A stretch of 64,000 nt of DNA from Magicicada septendecula (lineage: Eukaryota > Arthropoda > Insecta > Hemiptera > Cicadidae), in assembly GCA_034769895.1 (NCBI GenBank), contig CM068367.1:707080885-707144884 (forward strand), written 5' to 3'. A program made the position numbers and the translations under genes. Shown here one piece after another: positions 27,958 through 41,923 of the stretch. The notes under the pieces were generated by a model, which was given only the letters and a program-made list of their open reading frames with translations, did not search any database and was not told the origin of the DNA. Position 1 is the first letter of the stretch, and every line of letters begins with the position of its first letter.

Positions 27958-30900
27958 TACCTGCATAAAGATATAATCCTCTAAAACAAACGAAACTAAA
28001 ATAACCACCAAATTACATTGGAACTTGCAGTTTACACAATCCAATAGAAAAACGTAATTGGATTCGAATTTCGTCGAAGCACGTAACCACAAACTCGGAC
28101 AATGGTGAACAAAAGGAGCGGTATTTCTGCATCATCCAAGGACCAAGAATTCCACTTTTATTTCAACTTTGGAGAGAAGACGGACGAAGATAAATTCATC
28201 TGCATTCGCTATTGACCAAACACTACCAGAGGTTAGTTGTACACAGCCTCATCGAGTTGCGATGTCGAGCGGACGGTAAAGCAACAATTATTTAAATATT
28301 ATTTAATAAAATTTAACTCTATATTGTAATACCTTGTGTTCCTATTTATGCATTTTCTGATCTTCCTAACAGTTGAAAGAACCTTCACACCCTGTATTTA
28401 AAGAATTATAAAAACCATAACTGAATTTAATATAAAACCTTGAATCCGATCGATAATCGATTACTTCTGACTTATAGCCTTTTGTAAGAGAACAATTTTG
28501 TTGGACATTAAATATTAATAAAGAATCATTTCAGAATTTCAATATCTTCTCATTTATATAAGATTTAATGGAGTGTGAATAAGAAATAAGATAGGTAGAG
28601 AGTATAACCAATAATCACCGTACGCGGTGGATTAACCTACAAATTTCCCTTGTTTGGGAACCACAGCGCTATTTGCGGACTTCTCAGGTATTAAAGAGAG
28701 GAGAATTCAATAAAAATTTCTGCCATTCTCTTCAAAACAGAATAGGCTTGAGCGGAATTTTCGAATAACACCCTACACACATAATTTTCACTCACATTAA
28801 CACCATTATATTAAATAGAGAGATAAAGGAGATATAATTAACAATATCACAACACCTACTAAATTAAGATTAATAAAATTAATAAAAGAGAGGAAGGAGT
28901 TACATATTATAAATTGGCGCTCAACTAGTGTAGGGCTTAAGTTAAGTAAAACCATAATTTTGTAAATATTACTTAACTCGAGCAGGCAACTGTTGGAGAC
29001 AAAAAATGCACACCAGAGGAGTGTCTAAAAAGATGATGAAGGAACGAGAAATGGAAGATCCTTCCACTAGTAACACTCAAGTACAATAAAAAAGTGCAAA
29101 GTGCCAGTGTAAACCCAAAGTAAATAGAAAACCCAACATATAGGTATAGACACCTAAAACCAGTGAATAACACTATAGTATAATGGTGAAAAATACCAAA
29201 AAATAAGAATGTTATTGTTATTATAATTAAAAGTGATAGTAGATTAGGAATACAATTGTATTCAGGGTAAAAATCCTATAATGATTAAAAATGTTATTGT
29301 TACAATGGTTAGGTAGGAAAAAATATATAGTAGATGTTAAAAGTAAAATATACTAAATAATATAAGTGCCAAATAAGTAAAACATCCTTGGATCTTAAAA
29401 TGTTCAAAGGGATAATTAGCAAGATAAAATAAATGGTGTTATAATGTTCTTCACCAAGATAGTTGTTTGTTCAATTAAGTTTATGAGAAGGAATATGGCT
29501 GAAAAAGGTAAACAGACCATAAACCTAATTTTTGTGTTATGTTTAATAAGTAATCTTAAATGATAGACAAGTTATAAAAAATGGAAATATAGATAAGTAA
29601 GGAGATAAATTCTTACAAACATAATAATACAGGGAAGGAAATTAGATGATAATAGACAGACCATGATTTTGTAAAGTAATAAGAACATACAATTATTGTA
29701 AAACAGCCCAAATTAATTCAAAAGGTAAACAAGTCATAAGTGACACCAAGTAAAACATATGTAAATGTAAATGTAAAATAATCTTTAATTTGTGTAAAAT
29801 AAGAAGAAATATCCAAATACTACTTAGGCCTATAAAATGCCTAACTGTATATATCCAAAATAAACACATTATAAGAAATTAACTATTGTATTAGAAAATT
29901 TAGGGCAAGTAACTAGTTAAGTACAATTAGTGAATCATATTAAGATGTCAAAGTTAAATTAAAAACATAAAATAAGAAAGAAATGTAATTACATAATATT
30001 AATATTATTGTCAAAACTATAATACATAAACAAACCCAGCTTTGTGGGATGTCAAAATGATCTTTGAAAGAAAATATAAACGGTTGTGATAATATCTCAT
30101 ACATAGATAAGAAGATAGAAGAATAATAGCAATCAGAAAATATATTTTATTCATTTTGAATTAGAATTCAAATATTATAACAATAGACATAAAATATGAT
30201 CAGCCAATGAGTGTACAGACAGTTGTCATAACAACGGAACGTTATTTATTAGAATTCCATTAAAAAGAATTAGTTCATTATTGACGCTCAAGACATATAG
30301 AAGCCAAACCATATTCAACTCAAATTTAACTCAAAATAGTCAAAATTTTATAAAACGAGGATGCAAGAAGTCTGATGAAGAACTAGTCAATCCAACAGAG
30401 ACCACAGACCAGATTTTCAAATTCTAAATTAATTATATAATCCACCTTATCCGAAAAAGAAGCCAGACATAATCCAATTCATAAATGATGGAAGATTGAT
30501 GCTCAAAAGGACCCAACCTAACTAGAACTGAGTAACTCGGTAATTCTGAACTTTGTTAGCCAATGCTGATATTGCTGTGAAATATTTTTTGTTTTATTCT
30601 TCTATGTTATATAAACACGAGAAAAATAATTTTAAACGGCGGTCGAACCTATTTACGGAGAAAAAAAATAAAATAAATACTCCCATAAGAACACATGCAA
30701 TTGAGAATGAGCGCCATATTGACTGAGAAATGACAGGTCCAGCTATTGTAGATGCGTGACGTCACCGTGTGTACATCACACAACACAAAAGCGGTTTAAA
30801 GCTTTGCGTTGAGCCCACCGCGAGTTTATTATTAGTAACCTCACCCACGAGTCCTGGTCACCCACGTCCACAAAAAATATTGCGATAATGGCTTCACTGA

Positions 30901-32613
30901 TATCACTGTATACTATACCACCTATTTTTCGAATTGTTTCACTATAGTTTTGGATCACGAACATCACAATTCACAATACCACCACTAACCTTTTACTTTT
31001 GAACATATTCACGCAGAGGAAGTACATCTGTTATGACGCGATGTAAAACTATCGATGTTTATCATCGTGAAGAGTACATCGATTAAATATCACTATAATA
31101 TTGACAACTCGGACCACTAAGTTTTTTATAAGTAAAAACGTAAAGTTTTACCTTACAGCCTAAACCGGCTTTCACCTATAGAACTGTCCAACGAAATCCA
31201 AGACAGTACATCGATGTTAAAAAAAAATCGGTATTAAAACATCGATGCTTTTTACATGTTTGTAATATTACAAATAATTGGGGATGAATAATAAATAAAA
31301 ATAATTGGTAAATAAGTAAAAATAATTAAAGAGAAGAATAATATACCCCTATATTTTATTCACTTACCTATCAGAAGATTCTGAAAGTGAAAACCTCAAC
31401 ACTTAGGTAAAGGCGAGGTGACGTTAAAATAATTTAACTCATATTCATATAATTATTTATTATTATAATGATTATAAAGTGTTTGATTATATAGTGAACA
31501 AACATACATAAAACCACCTACTTTAACAAAAACAGAAAACTCTTTAAATCAATGTCAGGTTTGTTTACTCCTAGTGAAAGTTTAAGTTAGTTTGGTAAAT
31601 TCTCAACAACAAAAATAGTATACCAAAAAAATTTTACCGTCTCCACTCTGAGTAATAATTAATTTTATTTTTATGTGTTATCCATAGGTCAAGATAAAGT
31701 TGTTGTTAGATATTATAAAGTTACTTATTTGTATATATGTACTTAGCTAATAAGATGATTATAATTGTAAACTTGGATAAAAAGGCTATAATTGTTAACA
31801 AGGTACCAAAGGAGTTTAATGCCACCATATCATACATAGATAAAAGGTTCTATAATATTGCAGATAGTAACAAGTTAAATTCAGAAGTAGAGCAAGGTAT
31901 AATGATAGGCCTAACAACCAATCACATTATATAGAAAGTCAGATCAGAAAGGTTAGGTAAAGAAATTAGTAACAAATACTAAATACAATCTAATGAGTTA
32001 GTAGAAGTTAATAATAATTAATAATAACAAATAAATAAACTCAAAATAACGAATTATTATAATGGCATAGTGCAATGATACCGATAGATAATATTTGGTA
32101 ACAGAAAAATAATATTTGTTAAAATAAACAGACTAAGAGTAAAAAGACAGCAAAATATATAAGAGTTAGTAAACAAGCCATAAGTAAGATTATATTAGGA
32201 TATAATAGAAATTTAGAAAGGGATTATTTTGATGAGTGGAAGAACTTTGTATGAAAGGATTATAAAATCAGATAACATCGAATAAGAATAAAAAATGGTT
32301 GCTAGGGACGACAAAATATATAGAATTTGTTGATTTGATTATTGAATAATTTTACATGAACGAGGAGAGTTTAACTAAGAGAGATGCTCAGTAAAAAATT
32401 GATTTAATATAAAATACCAAGTACAGAGAAAGTTAAAATAAATGAATGATAAATTGCAATAGTTTGGTCCACTAATAGTTAACCATATTATATAATTGGA
32501 CAATATAAAAATGATACACAAAGTAACTAAAAATAAAGGAAGAACTCGGATTGCCAAATTCCGGATAATGAACAAATGTTAAATTAACAAAGTAACGAAA
32601 CCAGAAAAATAAC
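27958..32613 (+). repeat. Array unit 7 (4656 bp)
   Basis: Very close to unit 8: both have ctatttgcgg (unit 7 near 28670) where the others have ctattcgcgg, and both have ttgtgttcct and agttgtttg. Private change: tatattagg instead of tatattcgg near 32192. Confidence 0.95.
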
Positions 32614-35600
32614 TACCTGCATAAAGATATAATCCTCTAAAACAAACGAAACTAAAATAACCACCAAATTACATTGGAACTTGCAGTTTACACAATCCAA
32701 TAGAAAAACGTAATTGGATTCGAATTTCGTCGAAGCACGTAACCACAAACTCGGACAATGGTGAACAAAAGGAGCGGTATTTCTGCATCATCCAAGGACC
32801 AAGAATTCCACTTTTATTTCAACTTTGGAGAGAAGACGGACGAAGATAAATTCATCTGCATTCGCTATTGACCAAACACTACCAGAGGTTAGTTGTACAC
32901 AGCCTCATCGAGTTGCGATGTCGAGCGGACGGTAAAGCAACAATTATTTAAATATTATTTAATAAAATTTAACTCTATATTGTAATACCTTGTGTTCCTA
33001 TTTATGCATTTTCTGATCTTCCTAACAGTTGAAAGAACCTTCACACCCTGTATTTAAAGAATTATAAAAACCATAACTGAATTTAATATAAAACCTTGAA
33101 TCCGATCGATAATCGATTACTTCTGACTTATAGCCTTTTGTAAGAGAACAATTTTGTTGGACATTAAATATTAATAAAGAATCATTTCAGAATTTCAATA
33201 TCTTCTCATTTATATAAGATTTAATGGAGTGTGAATAAGAAATAAGATAGGTAGAGAGTATAACCAATAATCACCGTACGCGGTGGATTAACCTACAAAT
33301 TTCCCTTGTTTGGGAACCACAGCGCTATTTGCGGACTTCTCAGGTATTAAAGAGAGGAGAATTCAATAAAAATTTCTGCCATTCTCTTCAAAACAGAATA
33401 GGCTTGAGCGGAATTTTCGAATAACACCCTACACACATAATTTTCACTCACATTAACACCATTATATTAAATAGAGAGATAAAGGAGATATAATTAACAA
33501 TATCACAACACCTACTAAATTAAGATTAATAAAATTAATAAAAGAGAGGAAGGAGTTACATATTATAAATTGGCGCTCAACTAGTGTAGGGCTTAAGTTA
33601 AGTAAAACCATAATTTTGTAAATATTACTTAACTCGAGCAGGCAACTGTTGGAGACAAAAAATGCACACCAGAGGAGTGTCTAAAAAGATGATGAAGGAA
33701 CGAGAAATGGAAGATCCTTCCACTAGTAACACTCAAGTACAATAAAAAAGTGCAAAGTGCCAGTGTAAACCCAAAGTAAATAGAAAACCCAACATATAGG
33801 TATATACACCTAAAACCAGTGAATAACACTATAGTATAATGGTGAAAAATACCAAAAAATAAGAATGTTATTGTTATTATAATTAAAAGTGATAGTAGAT
33901 TAGGAATACAATTGTATTCAGGGTAAAAATCCTATAATGATTAAAAATGTTATTGTTACAATGGTTAGGTAGGAAAAAATATATAGTAGATGTTAAAAGT
34001 AAAATATACTAAATAATATAAGTGCCAAATAAGTAAAACATCCTTGGATCTTAAAATGTTCAAAGGGATAATTAGCAAGATAAAATAAATGGTGTTATAA
34101 TGTTCTTCACCAAGATAGTTGTTTGTTCAATTAAGTTTATGAGAAGGAATATGGCTGAAAAAGGTAAACAGACCATAAACCTAATTTTTGTGTTATGTTT
34201 AATAAGTAATCTTAAATGATAGACAAGTTATAAAAAATGGAAATATAGATAAGTAAGGAGATAAATTCTTACAAACATAATAATACAGGGAAGGAAATTA
34301 GATGATAATAGACAGACCATGATTTTGTAAAGTAATAAGAACATACAATTATTGTAAAACAGCCCAAATTAATTCAAAAGGTAAACAAGTCATAAGTGAC
34401 ACCAAGTAAAACATATGTAAATGTAAATGTAAAATAATCTTTAATTTGTGTAAAATAAGAAGAAATATCCAAATACTACTTAGGCCTATAAAATGCCTAA
34501 CTGTATATATCCAAAATAAACACATTATAAGAAATTAACTATTGTATTAGAAAATTTAGGGCAAGTAACTAGTTAAGTACAATTAGTGAATCATATTAAG
34601 ATGTCAAAGTTAAATTAAAAACATAAAATAAGAAAGAAATGTAATTACATAATATTAATATTATTGTCAAAACTATAATACATAAACAAACCCAGCTTTG
34701 TGGGATGTCAAAATGATCTTTGAAAGAAAATATAAACGGTTGTGATAATATCTCATACATAGATAAGAAGATAGAAGAATAATAGCAATCAGAAAATATA
34801 TTTTATTCATTTTGAATTAGAATTCAAATATTATAACAATAGACATAAAATATGATCAGCCAATGAGTGTACAGACAGTTGTCATAACAACGGAACGTTA
34901 TTTATTAGAATTCCATTAAAAAGAATTAGTTCATTATTGACGCTCAAGACATATAGAAGCCAAACCATATTCAACTCAAATTTAACTCAAAATAGTCAAA
35001 ATTTTATAAAACGAGGATGCAAGAAGTCTGATGAAGAACTAGTCAATCCAACAGAGACCACAGACCAGATTTTCAAATTCTAAATTAATTATATAATCCA
35101 CCTTATCCGAAAAAGAAGCCAGACATAATCCAATTCATAAATGATGGAAGATTGATGCTCAAAAGGACCCAACCTAACTAGAACTGAGTAACTCGGTAAT
35201 TCTGAACTTTGTTAGCCAATGCTGATATTGCTGTGAAATATTTTTTGTTTTATTCTTCTATGTTATATAAACACGAGAAAAATAATTTTAAACGGCGGTC
35301 GAACCTATTTACGGAGAAAAAAAATAAAATAAATACTCCCATAAGAACACATGCAATTGAGAATGAGCGCCATATTGACTGAGAAATGACAGGTCCAGCT
35401 ATTGTAGATGCGTGACGTCACCGTGTGTACATCACACAACACAAAAGCGGTTTAAAGCTTTGCGTTGAGCCCACCGCGAGTTTATTATTAGTAACCTCAC
35501 CCACGAGTCCTGGTCACCCACGTCCACAAAAAATATTGCGATAATGGCTTCACTGATATCACTGTATACTATACCACCTATTTTTCGAATTGTTTCACTA

Positions 35601-37269
35601 TAGTTTTGGATCACGAACATCACAATTCACAATACCACCACTAACCTTTTACTTTTGAACATATTCACGCAGAGGAAGTACATCTGTTATGACGCGATGT
35701 AAAACTATCGATGTTTATCATCGTGAAGAGTACATCGATTAAATATCACTATAATATTGACAACTCGGACCACTAAGTTTTTTATAAGTAAAAACGTAAA
35801 GTTTTACCTTACAGCCTAAACCGGCTTTCACCTATAGAACTGTCCAACGAAATCCAAGACAGTACATCGATGTTAAAAAAAAATCGGTATTAAAACATCG
35901 ATGCTTTTTACATGTTTGTAATATTACAAATAATTGGGGATGAATAATAAATAAAAATAATTGGTAAATAAGTAAAAATAATTAAAGAGAAGAATAATAT
36001 ACCCCTATATTTTATTCACTTACCTATCAGAAGATTCTGAAAGTGAAAACCTCAACACTTAGGTAAAGGCGAGGTGACGTTAAAATAATTTAACTCATAT
36101 TCATATAATTATTTATTATTATAATGATTATAAAGTGTTTGATTATATAGTGAACAAACATACATAAAACCACCTACTTTAACAAAAACAGAAAACTCTT
36201 TAAATCAATGTCAGGTTTGTTTACTCCTAGTGAAAGTTTAAGTTAGTTTGGTAAATTCTCAACAACAAAAATAGTATACCAAAAAAATTTTACCGTCTCC
36301 ACTCTGAGTAATAATTAATTTTATTTTTATGTGTTATCCATAGGTCAAGATAAAGTTGTTGTTAGATATTATAAAGTTACTTATTTGTATATATGTACTT
36401 AGCTAATAAGATGATTATAATTGTAAACTTGGATAAAAAGGCTATAATTGTTAACAAGGTACCAAAGGAGTTTAATGCCACCATATCATACATAGATAAA
36501 AGGTTCTATAATATTGCAGATAGTAACAAGTTAAATTCAGAAGTAGAGCAAGGTATAATGATAGGCCTAACAACCAATCACATTATATAGAAAGTCAGAT
36601 CAGAAAGGTTAGGTAAAGAAATTAGTAACAAATACTAAATACAATCTAATGAGTTAGTAGAAGTTAATAATAATTAATAATAACAAATAAATAAACTCAA
36701 AATAACGAATTATTATAATGGCATAGTGCAATGATACCGATAGATAATATTTGGTAACAGAAAAATAATATTTGTTAAAATAAACAGACTAAGAGTAAAA
36801 AGACAGCAAAATATATAAGAGTTAGTAAACAAGCCATAAGTAAGATTATATTCGGATATAATAGAAATTTAGAAAGGGATTATTTTGATGAGTGGAAGAA
36901 CTTTGTATGAAAGGATTATAAAATCAGATAACATCGAATAAGAATAAAAAATGGTTGCTAGGGACGACAAAATATATAGAATTTGTTGATTTGATTATTG
37001 AATAATTTTACATGAACGAGGAGAGTTTAACTAAGAGAGATGCTCAGTAAAAAATTGATTTAATATAAAATACCAAGTACAGAGAAAGTTAAAATAAATG
37101 AATGATAAATTGCAATAGTTTGGTCCACTAATAGTTAACCATATTATATAATTGGACAATATAAAAACGATACACAAAGTAACTAAAAATAAAGGAAGAA
37201 CTCGGATTGCCAAATTCCGGATAATGAACAAATGTTAAATTAACAAAGTAACGAAACCAGAAAAATAAC
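32614..37269 (+). repeat. Array unit 8 (4656 bp)
   Basis: Sister of unit 7 by shared variants. Private change ggtatatac instead of ggtatagac near 33800. Last unit with cggaccacta and with tatagtataatgg. Confidence 0.95.
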
Positions 37270-40200
37270 TACCTGCATAAAGATATAATCCTCTAAAACA
37301 AACGAAACTAAAATAACCACCAAATTACATTGGAACTTGCAGTTTACACAATCCAATAGAAAAACGTAATTGGATTCGAATTTCGTCGAAGCACGTAACC
37401 ACAAACTCGGACAATGGTGAACAAAAGGAGCGGTATTTCTGCATCATCCAAGGACCAAGAATTCCACTTTTATTTCAACTTTGGAGAGAAGACGGACGAA
37501 GATAAATTCATCTGCATTCGCTATTGACCAAACACTACCAGAGGTTAGTTGTACACAGCCTCATCGAGTTGCGATGTCGAGCGGACGGTAAAGCAACAAT
37601 TATTTAAATATTATTTAATAAAATTTAACTCTATATTGTAATACCTTGTATTCCTATTTATGCATTTTCTGATCTTCCTAACAGTTGAAAGAACCTTCAC
37701 ACCCTGTATTTAAAGAATTATAAAAACCATAACTGAATTTAATATAAAACCTTGAATCCGATCGATAATCGATTACTTCTGACTTATAGCCTTTTGTAAG
37801 AGAACAATTTTGTTGGACATTAAATATTAATAAAGAATCATTTCAGAATTTCAATATCTTCTCATTTATATAAGATTTAATGGAGTGTGAATAAGAAATA
37901 AGATAGGTAGAGAGTATAACCAATAATCACCGTACGCGGTGGATTAACCTACAAATTTCCCTTGTTTGGGAACCACAGCGCTATTCGCGGACTTCTCAGG
38001 TATTAAAGAGAGGAGAATTCAATAAAAATTTCTGCCATTCTCTTCAAAACAGAATAGGCTTGAGCGGAATTTTCGAATAACACCCTACACACATAATTTT
38101 CACTCACATTAACACCATTATATTAAATAGAGAGATAAAGGAGATATAATTAACAATATCACAACACCTACTAAATTAAGATTAATAAAATTAATAAAAG
38201 AGAGGAAGGAGTTACATATTATAAATTGGCGCTCAACTAGTGTAGGGCTTAAGTTAAGTAAAACCATAATTTTGTAAATATTACTTAACTCGAGCAGGCA
38301 ACTGTTGGAGACAAAAAATGCACACCAGAGGAGTGTCTAAAAAGATGATGAAGGAACGAGAAATGGAAGATCCTTCCACTAGTAACACTCAAGTACAATA
38401 AAAAAGTGCAAAGTGCCAGTGTAAACCCAAAGTAAATAGAAAACCCAACATATAGGTATAGACACCTAAAACCAGTGAATAACACTATAGTTTAATAGTG
38501 AAAAATACCAAAAAATAAGAATGTTATTGTTATTATAATTAAAAGTGATAGTAGATTAGGAATACAATTGTATTCAGGGTAAAAATCCTATAATGATTAA
38601 AAATGTTATTGTTACAATGGTTAGGTAGGAAAAAATATATAGTAGATGTTAAAAGTAAAATATACTAAATAATATAAGTGCAAAATAAGTAAAACATCCT
38701 TGGATCTTAAAATGTTCAAAGGGATAATTAGCAAGATAAAATAAATGGTGTTATAATGTTCTTCACCAAGATAGTAATTTGTTCAATTAAGTTTATGAGA
38801 AGGAATATGGCTGAAAAAGGTAAACAGACCATAAACCTAATTTTTGTGTTATGTTTAATAAGTAATCTTAAATGATAGACAAGTTATAAAAAATGGAAAT
38901 ATAGATAAGTAAGGAGATAAATTCTTACAAACATAATAATACAGGGAAGGAAATTAGATGATAATAGACAGACCATGATTTTGTAAAGTAATAAGAACAT
39001 ACAATTATTGTAAAAGAGCCCAAATTAATTCAAAAGGTAAACAAGTCATAAGTGACACCAAGCAAAACATATGTAAATGTAATTGTAAATAATCTTTAAT
39101 TTGTGTAAAATAAGAAGAGATATCCAAATACTACTTAGGCCTATAAAATGCCTAACTGTATATATCCAAAATAAACACATTATAAGAAATTAACTATTGT
39201 ATTAGAAAATTTAGGGCAAGTAACTAGTTAAGTACAATTAGTGAATCATATTAAGATGTCAAAGTTAAATTAACAACTAAAATAAGAAAGAAATGTAATT
39301 ACATAATATTAATATTATTTTCAAAACTATAATACATAAACAAACCCAGCTTTGTGGGATGTCAAAATGATCTTTGAAAGAAAATATAAACGGTTGTGAT
39401 AATATCTCATACATAGATAAGAAGACAGAAGAATAATAGCAATCAGAAGATATATTTTATTCATTTTGAATTAGAATTCAAATATTATAACAACAGACAT
39501 AAAATATGATCAGCCAATGAGTGTACAGACAGTTGTCATAACAACGGAACGTTATTTATTAGAATTCCATTAAAAAGAATTAGTTCATTATTGACGCTCA
39601 AGACATATAGAAGCCAAACCATATTCAACTCAAATTTAACTCAAAATAGTCAAAATTTTATAAAACGAGGATGCAAGAAGTCTGATGAAGAACTAGTCAA
39701 TCCAACAGAGACCACAGACCAGATTTTCAAATTCTAAATTAATTATATAATCCACCTTATCCGAAAAAGAAGCCAGACATAATCCAATTCATAAATGATG
39801 GAAGATTGATGCTCAAAAGGACCCAACCTAACTAGAACTGAGTGACTCGGTAATTCTGAACTTTGTTAGCCAATGCTGATATTGCTGTGAAATATTTTTT
39901 GTTCTATTCTTCTATGTTATATAAACACGAGAAAAATAATTTTAAACAGCGGTCAAACCTATTTACGGAGAAAAAAAATAAAATAAATACTCCCATAAGA
40001 ACGCATGCAATTGAGAATGAGCGCCATATTGACTGAGAAATGACAGGTCCAGCTATTGTAGACTCGTGACGTCACCGTGTGTACATCACACAACACAAAA
40101 GCGGTTTAAAGCTTTGCGTTGAGCCCACCGCGAGTTTATTATTAGTAACCTCACCCACGAGTCCTGGTCACCCACGTCCACAAAAAATATTGCGATAATG

Positions 40201-41923
40201 GCTTCACTGATATCACTGTATACTATACCACCTATTTTTCGAATTGTTTCACTATAGTTTTGGATCACGAACATCACAATTCACAATACCACCACTAACC
40301 TTTTACTTTTGAACATATTCACGCAGAGGAAGTACATCTGTTATGACGCGATGTAAAACTATCGATGTTTATCATCGTGAAGAGTACATCGATTAAATAT
40401 CACTATAATATTGACAACTCGGAACACTAAGTTTTTTATAAGTAAAAACGTAAAGTTTTACCTTACAGCCTAAACCGGCTTTCACCTATAGAACTGTCCA
40501 ACGAAATCCAAGACAGTACATCGATGTTAAAAAAAAATCGGTATTAAAACATCGATGCTTTTTACATGTTTGTAATATTAAAAATAATTGGGGATGAATA
40601 ATAAATAAAAATAATTGGTAAATAAGTAAAAATAATTAAAGAGAAGAATAATATACCCCTATATTTTATTCACTTACCTATCAGAAGATTCTGAAAGTGA
40701 AAACCTCAACACTTAGGTAAAGGCGAGGTGACGTTAAAATAATTTAACTCATATTCATATAATTATTTATTATTATAATGATTATAAAGTGTTTGATTAT
40801 ATAGTGAACAAACATACATAAAACCACCTACTTTAACAAAAACAGAAAACTCTTTAAATCAATGTCAGGTTTGTTTACTCCTAGTGAAAGTTTAAGTTAG
40901 TTTGGTAAATTCTCAACAACAAAAATAGTATACCAAAAAAATTTTACCGTCTCCACTCTGAGTAATAATTAATTTTATTTTTATGTGTTATCCATAGGTC
41001 AAGATAAAGTTGTTGTTAGATATTATAAAGTTACTTATTTGTATATATGTACTTAGCTAATAAGATGATTATAATTGTAAACTTGGATAAAAAGGCTATA
41101 ATTGTTAACAAGGTACCAAAGGAGTTTAATGCCACCATATCATACATAGATAAAAGGTTCTATAATATTGCAGATAGTAACAAGTTAAATTCAGAAGTAG
41201 AGCAAGGTATAATGATAGGCCTAACAACCAATCACATTATATAGAAAGTCAGATCAGAAAGGTTAGGTAAAGAAATTAGTAACAAATACTAAATACAATC
41301 TAATGAGTTAGTAGAAGTTAATAATAATTAATAATAACAAATAAATAAACTCAAAATAACGAATTATTATAATGGCATAGTGCAATGATACCGATAGATA
41401 ATATTTGGTAACAGAAAAATAATATTTGTTAAAATAAACAGACTAAGAGTAAAAAGACAGCAAAATATATAAGAGTTAGTAAACAAGCCATAAGTAAGAT
41501 TATATTCGGATATAATAGAAATTTAGAAAGGGATTATTTTGATGAGTGGAAGAACTTTGTATGAAAGGATTATAAAATCAGATAACATCGAATAAGAATA
41601 AAAAATGGTTGCTAGGGACGACAAAATATATAGAATTTGTTGATTTGATTATTGAATAATTTTACATGAACGAGGAGAGTTTAACTAAGAGAGATGCTCA
41701 GTAAAAAATTGATTTAATATAAAATACCAAGTACAGAGAAAGTTAAAATAAATGAATGATAAATTGCAATAGTTTGGTCCACTAATAGTTAACCATATTA
41801 TATAATTGGACAATATAAAAACGATACACAAAGTAACTAAAAATAAAGGAAGAACTCGGATTGCCAAATTCCGGATAATGAACAAATGTTAAATTAACAA
41901 AGTAACGAAACCAGAAAAATAAC
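37270..41923 (+). repeat. Array unit 9 (4654 bp)
   Basis: Paired with unit 10: both read agtaatttg, aattgtaaat, a single-base-shorter run near 39085, and agacagaag near 39423. At tatagtttaat and aagcaaaac it returns to the state of units 1-2, whereas units 3-8 differ. This is a non-monophyletic pattern typical of unequal exchange or conversion. Confidence 0.95.
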